Shown: positions 55,518 to 64,000 of the stretch, piece by piece
Layout: each line of letters opens with the position of its first letter
How positions within the stretch are numbered: position 1 is the stretch's first letter
Origin: Sulfurisphaera ohwakuensis
Lineage (GTDB): Archaea > Thermoproteota > Thermoprotei_A > Sulfolobales > Sulfolobaceae
Direction of reading: 5' to 3'
Length of the DNA stretch: 64,000 nt
NCBI RefSeq assembly: GCF_009729055.1
Contig: NZ_CP045484.1
Span: 682,001 to 746,000, forward strand
The notes under the pieces: model-generated
The model's input: only the letters and a program-made list of their open reading frames with translations
The model's database searches: none
Told to the model about the DNA's origin: nothing
Program-made: the position numbers and the translations under genes

Positions 55518-56072
55518 GTGTATAAACTTATAATAAACGATTGGAGTTTAGCACTCCACGATTTCACTAGTTACCTTTTGGAGGGTTTAGGAGATAATTT
55601 GAAAATGGTTATTGGATTAAGTGAAGATGCATCTGTATATGATAGTAATGTTTTGGTTGTAGTTAGAGAAGTGAATGATGAGGTTAGAAGGATTGTAGCT
55701 GAAGCTGCAATAAAAACAAATGAAAAACATAAATCCGTCATAAGTTATTATTTAACTGACGAGAAAGACGTCAAGGCAATAGAGGTTTTTAGTAGAGCGA
55801 GTATTGAGGAGGTTGATGATTGTGAAAAAGCATTTGAGGATTTTTACAAAGAGATTAGAAATTATGTTAGCGATGTAGTATTTTTGGGGAATAAGTATTT
55901 TTATGATAGTAATGTTTTGGTTGTAGTTAGAGAAGTGAATGATGAGGTTAGAAGGATTGTAGCTGAAGCTGCAATAAAAACAAATGAAAAACATAAGTGC
56001 ATAATAAGCTACTACTTAACGGATAATAAAGGGTTAGTTGATGAGTTTAGGCAAATGGGAAGTACTGTATAA
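55518..56072 (+). CDS. Degenerate MNT-like nucleotidyltransferase with internal duplication
   Basis: The start (LHDFTSYLLEGLGDNLKMVI) and the following YDSNVLVVVREVNDEVRRIV have the position and size of a minimal nucleotidyltransferase partnered with a HEPN gene, but the G-S and paired Asp residues are largely lost (G-L-S, D-S-N). The segment YDSNVLVVVREVNDEVRRIV and 12 further residues occur twice, from DNA repeats at 55638-55732 and 55902-55996. It overlaps the HEPN gene. Probably the antitoxin of the pair, structurally altered. Confidence 0.6.
   Translation: MYKLIINDWSLALHDFTSYLLEGLGDNLKMVIGLSEDASVYDSNVLVVVREVNDEVRRIVAEAAIKTNEKHKSVISYYLTDEKDVKAIEVFSRASIEEVDDCEKAFEDFYKEIRNYVSDVVFLGNKYFYDSNVLVVVREVNDEVRRIVAEAAIKTNEKHKCIISYYLTDNKGLVDEFRQMGSTV
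55638..55732 (+). repeat. 95-bp perfect direct repeat, copy 1
   Basis: Identical to 55902-55996 over all 95 bases, in the same reading frame; spacing 264 bp start to start. Flanks diverge immediately. Confidence 0.9.
55902..55996 (+). repeat. 95-bp perfect direct repeat, copy 2
   Basis: Second copy of 55638-55732. Perfect identity suggests recent duplication or gene conversion. Confidence 0.9.
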
Positions 56073-56250
56073 GGAGGCGTTAAAAGATATAGAAGTTGGG
56101 AATTATAATAAGGCAGCATCTGCTATATACTTTAGTATAAGAAAAGCAGTTGAAGAGGTCTTAATTAAGATGAAACTTAACATACCTAGAAGGGATGATA
56201 AACTTGCTAATGTATTAAAGCATTTAGGGTTTGATGAGGAAGCAGAATTA
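56041..56250 (+). pseudogene. HEPN-domain gene, 5' part (interrupted)
   Basis: The frame MSLGKWEVLYKEALKDIEVG, SAIYFSIRKAVEEVLIKMKL and HLGFDEEAEL is the N-terminal two-thirds of a HEPN protein paired with the nucleotidyltransferase at 55518. It is cut by the TnpB element; the remaining 40 codons are at 57589-57711. Joining EEAEL to MELYNLRKKADYSD keeps the frame. ATG 56041 is preferred over TTG 56038. Confidence 0.75.
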
Positions 56251-57588
56251 TAGAAATTGGGGTTCAAAGGGGACGGAAAACCTCGCCTCTCTGAGACTGG
56301 GATGAATAGTCCCCTTTGTAGAAACTTTTTTTAACTCACTCATAAACATTCTGTTAATGCCTAGCGTAGGGTTCCGCTTCCGTGCATATGCTAACGAGCA
56401 AACATTTAGGGCGTTAAAAGCCCAGTTGAAGTTAGCATGTGAGATATATAATACCCTACGCTGGGCAGATATCTATTTCTACCAGAGGGATGGAAAAGGT
56501 CTCACACAAACAGAGTTAAGACAGCTCGCTCTGGATCTGAGAAAACAAGATGAGGAGTACCAACAGCTATACTCCCAAGTAGTACAGCAAATCGCCGACC
56601 GTTATTACGAGGCTAGGGATAGATTCTTCAAAAGTCTAGCACGTTTCCCTAAGGAGAAGAAACCACATAAGTACTACTCCCTCGTTTACCCGCAAAGTGG
56701 ATGGAAGATAGTAGGAACAAGAGAAATAAGAACTAAGAGTAGGAGGAACAAGAAGAAGCTGGTACTTTTGAGGTTAGCAAACCTCGGTGTGTTCAAGGTG
56801 GTAGTGCATAGGGACTTCCCGCTAGATAAGGTTAAGAGGGTGGTAGTTAAGCTAACACGTTCAGAGCGAGTGTATATCTCCTTCATAGTTGAGTTTCCTC
56901 AACTGGAAAAAAACGAACAAAGTAGTAGCCATAGATGTTGGGATTGAGAAACTCCTAACTACGAGTGATGGGTACTATTTCCCCAACTTGAAACCATATG
57001 AGAAGGCGTTAGTAAAGTTAAGGAGACTCCACAAGGCTCTTTCAAGGAAGAAGTTTCTTTCAAAGAACTGGTTTAAGGTAAAAGTGAAGTTAGCTAGGGC
57101 TTATGAATACTTGAAGAACTTGAGGGAAGATCTTTACATGAAGTTGGGCAAGTGGTTCGCACAACATTATGATGTTGTAGTAATGGAGGACATAGATGTT
57201 AAACAGCTTGTTGACAAGTCGGAGAGGAAGTTGAGGATGAGGTTACATGATATAGCATTCCACGAATTTAAGGAGATGATAAGTTATCAACTTGAAAAGT
57301 ACGGTAAGAAGTTAGTCTTGGTAAACCCAGCGTGTACTTCAAAAACTTGTGCCAAATGTGGGTATGTGAAAAAGGATCTAAGTCTTTCTGATCGTATCTT
57401 CATTTGCCCTAAATGTGGTTGGGTTGGGGACCGTGACTATAATGCTTCTTTAAACATTCTAAGGAGATCGGGGTGGGAGCCATCCTTAGTGCCTGTGGAG
57501 CTCCGCCCTCTACCCATGGCGAAAAGTTATGGGCAAGGTGGGGCTATGAATCAGGAAGCCTAGCCCTTCAGGGCGAGGTAGCTCACTT
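56251..57588 (+). mobile_element. IS200/IS605-type TnpB-only element
   Basis: The left end has the family stem-loop (AAAGGGGAC/GTCCCCTTT, 56266-56317) with inner GCCTC/GAGAC. A tnpB gene follows, and the right end has the hairpin GCCC TTCA GGGC (57562-57573). No tnpA is present, so movement would need a transposase in trans. The insertion splits a HEPN gene without an obvious target duplication, as expected for this family. Confidence 0.8.
56357..57563 (+). pseudogene. tnpB: TnpB RNA-guided nuclease, one frameshift
   Basis: The N-terminal part ([20 protein letters not shown]) ends in the frame at 56947. The RuvC part continues in the +1 frame as [19 protein letters not shown] (first Asp), [12 protein letters not shown] (Glu), the C-x2-C zinc ribbon ([19 protein letters not shown]) and [10 protein letters not shown] (final Asp). 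The break is at the A7 run in GGAAAAAAAC near 56910; six A's would restore the frame. All catalytic residues are otherwise present, so loss is recent or slippage may rescue it. The omega RNA would overlap the 3' end and right end. Confidence 0.88.
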
Positions 57589-57711
57589 ATGGAACTATAT
57601 AATCTAAGAAAAAAGGCTGATTATTCAGATGAGAATATAGATAGGAATGAGATAACAAAAGCTATTGAAAAATATGAAAGAATTTTATCAGCAATTAATA
57701 AAGTTAAATAG
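57589..57711 (+). pseudogene. HEPN-domain gene, 3' part (interrupted)
   Basis: Forty codons, MELYNLRKKADYSDENIDRN and so on to NKVK and stop, match the last helix of HEPN proteins, where the L-R-K-x-A-D-Y motif is conserved. It continues the gene at 56041-56250 across the element. It lies in the position where the TnpB guide would be read. Confidence 0.75.
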
Positions 57712-57968
57712 AGTTTAAACTTCAATTATAAGAAAAACCTACTTAAAATAGTAGATTGTGTCAAAGGAGTATAAGTTCAATGAATTAAAGAAAAACTTTA
57801 TTAATTTAAACGAAGACAATGAAAAAGATAATTGATATTACTAAAATGTGTTAATTATTTTTATATATTCATTTTAAAAGTTTGCATGTAAGGAATTCCT
57901 TAGACTCCAAATTTTTCAATCATCATCTTTAAATGAAATAAAAGATAAAAAAATAATTTTATTTTATA

Positions 57969-59579
57969 TTAATAATTCATCCAATCTGGGAATATTTGGC
58001 TTAGTGGTAATGCAATTACCCATCCATAAGAGTTTGCTAGGTACATTGTTCCTCCTGCAATTACTGGATTAACAATACCGAATCTTCCTCCCACATAATA
58101 CATTGTAATTATTTTACCGCTATGCGGGTTTAAGACGTAAATATACTGTCCGGCAGCAACCCATAATAACCCGTGATAGTATGTTGGACTTCCTCTAGGT
58201 CCTCCAGGATATGATGGCGGTATTTGTAAGTCTGGCAATCTAGTTTCCCACAGAATTGAGCCGTTTAATAAATTAACAGCGGCTACTCTACCTAATGAGG
58301 GTATTCCTACGTAAACTGTGTCTCCTACAATTAATGGTATTCCTCCTTTAAATGCTGGTGGCGTATATCCTCTACCTAAGTTTGTAGTCCATAGAACTTT
58401 GCCGTTTGTAGCGTTTACTGCTAAAAGCATTGTATCTACTGTGCCATTTGGTTCTGCATTAGCTACGGTACTTTGTACAACTATTCCGTATTTCTGAGAA
58501 ACGGCTGGTGGTACATCGCCCATACCAGTATTATAAGGTTCATTAGGTGCTGGTAATGTAGCATTCCAAACTTCTTCTCCATTATACCCATTTACAGCTA
58601 TTAATAATCCGTAAGGCTTTGATAACGAGGTAAATCCTCCAATAAATAGTGGTGTACCGTTTGGTAAAACGTAATAGTTTACGCTACTCATACTTGCAAA
58701 TAATCCAGCAAATCTATCCATCCATATTACTTGCCCGGTTGATGCATTAACTCCTATAAAACAACCAGCACCGGTTGTATAAGCTAGAATTCCGTTATAT
58801 ACTGCTGGTGCAGGCATTGCTTCTCCCATAGTAAATCTCATCCATATTAATCTACCGTCAGTTGCATTAAATGCGTAAATTGCACCATAACCCATTCCTC
58901 TTACAATCTGGTCATATTGACCTTTCTCATAATGTACAAAATTGGCGAAATTAAATCCAACATCACCCACAGTAACGAAAACTATTCCGTTCCATACGAT
59001 TGGGTTATTCATCGCATAACTTGCTAGTCCAGTTGCATACCAAACAATTTGCCCAGTAACTGGATTTATTGCGAATATACTCCCTGGTAAACTGTCCATC
59101 TCTACAAATAGTAAATTATCTGCTAAAGTCACTCCTAATGGTTGTCCTACCATTTGAGTTAGCATAACTAAGGCTTTCTTTACACCCATTACATTAGCCC
59201 CGGGTAATTGGGTTGGTGGAGTTGTTAGTGGGATTGAGACACCTCCAGCTATCTGTGCCGCTGGAAGATCCCAGTTTACACCTTGTAGTATTGCTTTGCA
59301 AGATGTTTGGACTACTGCATTATGATCTTGTTGTGAGTTAGTTACTGGCCATACAGTTGGCATACTCATATTAATATTACTCATGTTTCCAGGATAGTAA
59401 ACTACTTTTACTGTATATGGGAAATATGTACCGTTATATTCAGTGTATATGAAAACCTGGGATGAAGGTGTTGCATCAAAAAACTGACTTTTACTAACTA
59501 ATATTACACTTGCCGTTACGATTAATACTAATGAGAGAAGTCCTAATATTATTTTACTTCTTTTCATCGTATATAACAA
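57969..59579 (-). CDS. Secreted PQQ-type beta-propeller protein
   Basis: The 536-residue protein has an N-terminal signal or anchor helix (KIILGLLSLVLIVTASVILV). At least seven PQQ-propeller blades follow with the A-x-D/N-x-x-x-G-x-x-x-W motif (INPVTGQIVWYATG, FNATDGRLIWMRF, VNASTGQVIWMDR, VNATNGKVLWTTN, VNLLNGSILWETR). It faces the acidic exterior. It may be a quinoprotein dehydrogenase-like enzyme or only a structural propeller; the usual PQQ-ligand residues were not traced. ATG 59567 (MKRSK) is a better start than the longer one. Confidence 0.82.
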   Translation of the reverse strand: MLYTMKRSKIILGLLSLVLIVTASVILVSKSQFFDATPSSQVFIYTEYNGTYFPYTVKVVYYPGNMSNINMSMPTVWPVTNSQQDHNAVVQTSCKAILQGVNWDLPAAQIAGGVSIPLTTPPTQLPGANVMGVKKALVMLTQMVGQPLGVTLADNLLFVEMDSLPGSIFAINPVTGQIVWYATGLASYAMNNPIVWNGIVFVTVGDVGFNFANFVHYEKGQYDQIVRGMGYGAIYAFNATDGRLIWMRFTMGEAMPAPAVYNGILAYTTGAGCFIGVNASTGQVIWMDRFAGLFASMSSVNYYVLPNGTPLFIGGFTSLSKPYGLLIAVNGYNGEEVWNATLPAPNEPYNTGMGDVPPAVSQKYGIVVQSTVANAEPNGTVDTMLLAVNATNGKVLWTTNLGRGYTPPAFKGGIPLIVGDTVYVGIPSLGRVAAVNLLNGSILWETRLPDLQIPPSYPGGPRGSPTYYHGLLWVAAGQYIYVLNPHSGKIITMYYVGGRFGIVNPVIAGGTMYLANSYGWVIALPLSQIFPDWMNY

Positions 59580-59640
59580 AAGATAAGAAAAGATTAATAC
59601 TTAACTAGTTTATAAGGAAATTATTAAATTATGATTAAAT

Positions 59641-59850
59641 TTGCTTAATAAAATGAATAAGATCTCTTCATTGGATTTATACTTTCTGAGGCTGTTAGTT
59701 TATGTGGAAAATAACAGTATAATTATAGAAAAGAAAAGTGGAAATATTGCATCATTAAATCTTAGGTTAGGTAGGAAGTTTATTGATGAGGATATTAACA
59801 AAATTATAGCAGAGGCTGGAGAGGAAACTGGAAGAAATAGTAGTAGTTAA
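59641..59850 (+). CDS. Probable VapB-like antitoxin remnant (69 aa)
   Basis: A short frame (LDLYFLRLLVYVENNSIIIE; RLGRKFIDEDINKIIAEAGE) just upstream of, and overlapping, a decayed PIN toxin. ATG at 59653 is the likelier start. The position and length fit an antitoxin, though the family was not recognised. Confidence 0.45.
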   Translation: MLNKMNKISSLDLYFLRLLVYVENNSIIIEKKSGNIASLNLRLGRKFIDEDINKIIAEAGEETGRNSSS

Positions 59851-60164
59851 TACTAATTTTGTGATTGTGGTAACTTTTGATGATCATATTTTTCATAAAT
59901 TAGCAATAAAAGATTGATTTTGGAAAAATATGCAAAACTTACTTACTCACAATCACAATCTCTGAACTTGCATACTTTCTAAAAACGATTTAGTTTATTG
60001 ATAACGTTTTGTCTGATCCAAAGATAGAAGTAGTTGAAAATAACTTGGAGGGCGTATATTTTGCAATAAGAAACTCATCTAAATCGTATGATGATTTCAA
60101 TGACTATATGATAATTTCTCTAGCTAAAAAAAGCTTAAAATACTTACTTATGATTAGAAAATGA
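59828..60164 (+). pseudogene. VapC/PIN toxin, decayed
   Basis: The start LEEIVVVNTNFVIVVTFDDH matches the first strand of a PIN domain, but the catalytic Asp is Asn (VVNTNFV). The frame stops at 59915-59917; later coding pieces (DNVLSDPKIEVVENNLEGVY; YDDFNDYMIISLAKKSLKYL) continue the domain to a stop at 60162-60164 in another frame. The toxin is inactive. Confidence 0.6.
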
Positions 60165-60189
60165 AGGAAGAAAGTACTACATTAAATGG

Positions 60190-61434
60190 TTAGTCTCTTC
60201 TAATAGCGTCAATTACTGTGAGTTTTGATGCTTTCCAAGCTGGATATATTCCGGCAATTAAGCTTACTATTATAGCTACAGCTAAAGCTATTGCAATAGC
60301 TTCAACAGATATTATAGGCTTAAAGGTAAATGCTGATATAGAACTAGCACCTCTACCAAACCCTCTTCCGAATCCTCCTCTAACTCCACTACTATTCGGA
60401 ATAGACGTGCTACTATTTGCAAAAGACGATATAATGTCGAAGAATGATGTTCCAATTAAACCTACTAAAATCCCTGCAATTCCACCTAATAACCCAATTA
60501 TTCCAGACTCCGTAAGGAAAACTAGCAGTACGTCCCTAGTAGTTAAGCCTAGTGTTTTCATTATTCCTATTTCTCTAATTCTTTGATAAACTCTACTTAA
60601 CATTATACCCATTATTCCTATTGCTCCTACAAATAGAGATATTGAGGCTACTGAAATAAGTAAGAAGCTAAATCCACCAGTTATCGTTGATACAGTGTTG
60701 ATAAGTTGCTGAACTGTAATTACACTAAGCTCATTACCATAAATATCTTGAATTAAAGTAGCCACGGTATTTACATCATTAACACTATCAGCCTCTATGA
60801 TTATCTCACTATATGTTGTTCTATTTAAGATAGCCATTGCCTCACTTAGCGGTAAGAATATTGATGTTTCAGAGTTTGACAACGGATTTGCACCAGAAGG
60901 AGATAAAACACCTACTACTTCTATAGGTACTGTCTCATCTTTTCCAATTTGTACCGTTATAGTATCGCCTGGAGTTATAAACACTCCGGGCAAAGGATTA
61001 GCGACTTGGGAGCCAATAACTGCTTCTGGTGTTGTAACTGGCGGATATATAGTGCCAGATGTTAATAATACTTGACCTAATAACGCTGAAAGGTTATTAA
61101 TTCCTATAATTGTAACTCCCATACTTTGTCCTTCAATATTTATTGTACCGAATCCGCTAACAACTGGGTAAATTGCTTCTATATCTGGTAAACCTTCAAG
61201 GCTAACTACTGTAGCTTGTGTTAACACTGCACCTCTAGCCGGTAAAACTAAGATAGTTTTAGGACCTAGGGATTCGACTATTGAGAGAATTGACTGGCTA
61301 ACTCCTTGAGTAAAGGCTACTAAGATAGTAACGCTAGCAACTCCTATTAAGACTGCAATTACAGCTAAAATAGCTATAGCTTTTCTTGATATTAAACCTT
61401 TATACGCTAACCAAATTATATCATTGACTTTCAT
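60190..61434 (-). CDS. FtsX/MacB-type ABC transporter permease
   Basis: The 414-residue protein has an N-terminal helix (KAIAILAVIAVLIGVASVTI), a large extracytoplasmic MacB_PCD-like domain, and three C-terminal helices of the FtsX domain (ISLFVGAIGIMGIMLSRVYQ; EIGIMKTLGLTTRDVLLVFL). An unusual Gly/Arg-rich insert (RGGFGRGFGRG) lies in the last external loop. It overlaps the upstream secreted protein gene by 4 bp. A MacB-like ATPase would be expected upstream, beyond the window. Confidence 0.85.
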   Translation of the reverse strand: MKVNDIIWLAYKGLISRKAIAILAVIAVLIGVASVTILVAFTQGVSQSILSIVESLGPKTILVLPARGAVLTQATVVSLEGLPDIEAIYPVVSGFGTINIEGQSMGVTIIGINNLSALLGQVLLTSGTIYPPVTTPEAVIGSQVANPLPGVFITPGDTITVQIGKDETVPIEVVGVLSPSGANPLSNSETSIFLPLSEAMAILNRTTYSEIIIEADSVNDVNTVATLIQDIYGNELSVITVQQLINTVSTITGGFSFLLISVASISLFVGAIGIMGIMLSRVYQRIREIGIMKTLGLTTRDVLLVFLTESGIIGLLGGIAGILVGLIGTSFFDIISSFANSSTSIPNSSGVRGGFGRGFGRGASSISAFTFKPIISVEAIAIALAVAIIVSLIAGIYPAWKASKLTVIDAIRRD

Positions 61435-64000
61435 TCTTTTCTCCTCCTCCTTAGCAATAATACTACGATGACTATCACTATAACTACTACTATAAGTATT
61501 CCTATAAATGTAAAGAACTTACCATGAGTATTTGTACTATGAAAAGTAAAAGTTTCTGACGAATTTGTAACGTGAATTGTAATGTTTGAATATGTGTGAA
61601 TCACTTGACCAATATCATTAGTGTAAACGAATTCAATTGGTACCAGAAATACTCTTCCAGTAAAGTTAGCAAAGTTTCTAGTAAAGCTAAATGGGTCTGA
61701 AAAACCATTAAATGCTGTTCTGTTAAATGCAGTAACATTAAGTATTCTAAATGCAAAGGTAAATGTTGATGATGTATCTGGCCCTAAATTACCTACATAA
61801 TAAGTATTTTGTCCTACGACTTCTAATCCTCTTGTTGGCTCTGCAATAACAATTAAACCGTTAGCGCTGCCAGTTCCAAAGTTATAAATTGTTCCAGTTA
61901 CTGATACAATTGTACCTAAATTAAGTGTCGTTACACTAGTTACTACAAGATCTATTGATCCTGCTGCAAGTGAGTTTATTAGTTCTTCAGATTCTTTTTG
62001 CTGTCCAGATATATAATAAGACATACTCGAGCTTATGCTTACAATTCCTGTAGTTCCTACATATACTTGTATTGGAATAGAAAGTGTTTCTAATGGTTTT
62101 AATTCTGGAATTGTTATAATAGTATTGTTTACATAAATTTCTCCTTGAGGTGAAAGGGAAATGGTAATGTTATAAATAGGTTCGTTAAGTGTGTTCGTTA
62201 TAAGTAATTTAGCGTTTTGCAATATATCAGATGTTAGAACGGTATAGTTTAATCTAAGCAAAATTGGAACTGATGGAGCATTAAGTTGACTGAAATAAAT
62301 TGGTATGTTCAATTCTTCTGAATTTTGAACAAGCGAATCAAAGTATGACACACTTACTGTTAATGTATATGTACCGGGGGAAGATGAGAAGAGCTCTATT
62401 GGAACTGTGTAATTTCTGTGTGGACTAATTGTATGGATTTCAAATACTGTATTATTTAAGTATATACCTTGAGAAGATAAGGATATACTCACATTATATA
62501 AGGTTGTATTTAATGTGTTTTGTAGAATTAATTGTGCGCTTTGGAATTCTCCCGGTGATAAAATTGGTGGGTTTAAAGATATTAAGATTGGTACGTAATT
62601 CTTACTTGCTACGTAAAATCCTAATTCTTGAGAGTATTGTGACTCTTCATATACACTATTCAAGTAGTTTAATGAAATTGTTATAGAGAGTGAATTCCCT
62701 TGAAGTGTCTCTGGTACAAATAATTCAATTGGTATCGCTACACTTTGCCCGGCTTTTATTTCTGGAATTTGAGTTTTGTAACTTAGGACTGATGCTTGAG
62801 GAGAAGAAACTGATAAAGTTACGTTATAAATATTTCCACTACCTTGATTAGTGAGTAAGATAGTAACGTTATTTATGCTGTTAGAGTATAAGATAGAGGT
62901 TAGAGGTGTAATTTGAATTTCATTATTTCCCATGGCAATTAATGTAAATGAAGTATATTGTACTACACTAACAGTTTCTCCTTCTCCTTCAACAGCGTTC
63001 CAGATGATTTTAATGGGAAAAGTATACGATGTTAAATTAATGTTTTTAGTATTCACAGAGAAGGTTAGAGGTATAATTTCATTTGGTTGAACGCTTCCTC
63101 CATTAATAATTATCTCATCTCCTCCACTTTCATTAGTAAAACCTTGTGGTAAGGTTATAATTATTGAGTAACTGTTTATCTCAACAGGCCCGATATACTC
63201 TAGCTGAAGGTTTATTGGTACATTATCTTGATAGGAACCTATATTATCTATTACGCTTGGATTTAACAGTTTACCTTCAACGGTTTGATTACTGTTAATT
63301 GAAACACTTACATTTAAGGATTTGTATAGAGTTCCGAATACTAACGCAGTTAGCTTTAACTGATATGTTCCTACTGTCGCGTTACTATAAACATTAGCTA
63401 ATACCTGAACTGTGGTTGGTGTGGTTGTGGAAATCTCAGGAACTTTAACCTCCTTAGTCACAAATTGTATAGGGTAAGAAGAGTTTAAGAATAAAGTCAC
63501 ATCAGTTGCCGATACACTACCAGTATCATAAATTGTTATGTCAATTGGTACATCTCGTTCTCCAGGGAATAAAATACCGGATGTTTGGGCTGTAGCATAT
63601 AGGTTCACATATCCTAAAACGGGTAGTTGGGCTGAAACTACGCAATCTGGAAATACAATGCTTGAGTTATATATTGAAATGTAGAAATTATATACTCCCA
63701 GAGGTATTGAGGGAGATATATTGACCAGAAATACTAAGCTTAACTGTTGTCCGGGTTCAATTTTGCTAATTTCATAAGTTGTATTTGAAGTAAATGGTGA
63801 TATGGCTGGAAAATTATAAGGTTTAATTATAACATTATATAAGGTAAACTCTCCATTATACGTTAACGTGACTTGTGCAGGTACTAAAGTTTCTCCCGGT
63901 GCTATGTTATATGGAGGTGTAACTTCCCATTGGGCCGTAACAGAGAAGTTAGCTGAAGTAGTGGGTAAAGCTAAAGAAAGTAATGGTGAGATTAACAAGA
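61431..64000 (-). CDS. Large secreted, membrane-anchored beta-rich protein (partial)
   Basis: Over 855 residues of repeated beta-sandwich (COG1361/NEW3-like) domains. The recurrent pattern is roughly S-P-G-E-x-x-x-x-x-L-x-L-x-N-x-x-x-x-x-x-Y-N-V-x-I-x-L-S, as in ILSPGEFQSAQLILQNTLNT. A single C-terminal anchor is FIGILIVVVIVIVIVVLLLR plus RRRKE. The frame is open to the window edge; the first residues LISPLLSLALPTTSA look like the end of a signal peptide, so the start is just outside. It probably acts on the cell surface with the FtsX-type permease. Confidence 0.75.
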   Translation of the reverse strand, partial: LLISPLLSLALPTTSANFSVTAQWEVTPPYNIAPGETLVPAQVTLTYNGEFTLYNVIIKPYNFPAISPFTSNTTYEISKIEPGQQLSLVFLVNISPSIPLGVYNFYISIYNSSIVFPDCVVSAQLPVLGYVNLYATAQTSGILFPGERDVPIDITIYDTGSVSATDVTLFLNSSYPIQFVTKEVKVPEISTTTPTTVQVLANVYSNATVGTYQLKLTALVFGTLYKSLNVSVSINSNQTVEGKLLNPSVIDNIGSYQDNVPINLQLEYIGPVEINSYSIIITLPQGFTNESGGDEIIINGGSVQPNEIIPLTFSVNTKNINLTSYTFPIKIIWNAVEGEGETVSVVQYTSFTLIAMGNNEIQITPLTSILYSNSINNVTILLTNQGSGNIYNVTLSVSSPQASVLSYKTQIPEIKAGQSVAIPIELFVPETLQGNSLSITISLNYLNSVYEESQYSQELGFYVASKNYVPILISLNPPILSPGEFQSAQLILQNTLNTTLYNVSISLSSQGIYLNNTVFEIHTISPHRNYTVPIELFSSSPGTYTLTVSVSYFDSLVQNSEELNIPIYFSQLNAPSVPILLRLNYTVLTSDILQNAKLLITNTLNEPIYNITISLSPQGEIYVNNTIITIPELKPLETLSIPIQVYVGTTGIVSISSSMSYYISGQQKESEELINSLAAGSIDLVVTSVTTLNLGTIVSVTGTIYNFGTGSANGLIVIAEPTRGLEVVGQNTYYVGNLGPDTSSTFTFAFRILNVTAFNRTAFNGFSDPFSFTRNFANFTGRVFLVPIEFVYTNDIGQVIHTYSNITIHVTNSSETFTFHSTNTHGKFFTFIGILIVVVIVIVIVVLLLRRRRKE

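Noticed and set aside
54526-56072. CRISPR array expected near csa3; the 95-bp repeats considered as array units
   Set aside because: Only two copies exist, both in frame inside one coding gene, and no 24-37 bp repeat with regular spacers was found anywhere in the window.
57540-57600. tRNA-like GGGCGAGGTAGCTCA stretch
   Set aside because: No cloverleaf can be drawn; it is the right-end hairpin of the TnpB element next to HEPN coding sequence.
60218-61075. Plus-strand frames opposite the FtsX-type permease
   Set aside because: Antisense shadows of a well-supported membrane-protein gene.

Overview
The window looks like chromosomal DNA from a thermoacidophilic archaeon of the order Sulfolobales. 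The evidence is a near full-length CYP119-type cytochrome P450, a Csa3-type CARF regulator, a PaREP1 protein, many HEPN/nucleotidyltransferase and VapBC pairs, AT-rich DNA with leaderless starts about 25 nt after TATA boxes, and remnants of IS607, IS110 and IS200/IS605 elements with several MITE families. No tRNA, rRNA or CRISPR array was recognised.

Layout. 0-5.4 kb is a graveyard of mobile DNA (tnpB 5' end, IS607 recombinase, MITEs, IS110 fragment) around a PaREP1 gene, an unknown gene and a VapBC pair. 6-9 kb holds an ABC exporter pair divergent from two small genes and a winged-helix regulator. 9.9-11.6 kb is an amino-acid permease with an operator-like repeat around its TATA box. 11.8-14.2 kb carries two HEPN/nucleotidyltransferase pairs. 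14.9-20.6 kb carries two diverged copies of one four-gene membrane-protein cassette, each with a small pilin-like or peptide-like hydrophobic protein, a polytopic protein, a 140-residue membrane protein and a DUF1614-like membrane protein; no family was recognised for most of these. 20.8-23.3 kb is nested IS debris, including an IS110 element whose left end is a GC-rich, strongly structured non-coding region (candidate bridge RNA). 23.4-25.4 kb has the P450 and a DUF1028 protein sharing a palindromic control site.

25.7-57.7 kb is a defence island. One minus-strand operon encodes a DUF1156 adenine methylase, a DUF499 ATPase, a small unknown, a SNF2-type helicase and a beta-CASP (RNase J-like) nuclease, followed by a Zn-ribbon protein. 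A second minus-strand operon encodes an unknown 424-residue protein, a YprA/DrmA-like helicase and a DUF1998-PLD fusion (DrmB and DrmC in one chain), convergent with a second intact methylase. Between them lie a dead inverted copy of the DUF1156 methylase, an unknown gene and a nuclease-like gene. This is best read as a DISARM-related restriction-modification system with an unusual gene set. It is followed by an EVE-domain protein, a Csa3 regulator, and a HEPN/nucleotidyltransferase pair whose HEPN gene is split by a TnpB-only IS605-type element.

57.9-64 kb returns to surface/envelope functions: a secreted PQQ-type beta-propeller, a decayed VapBC pair, and an FtsX/MacB-type permease coupled to a large secreted, membrane-anchored beta-rich protein that runs off the end of the window.
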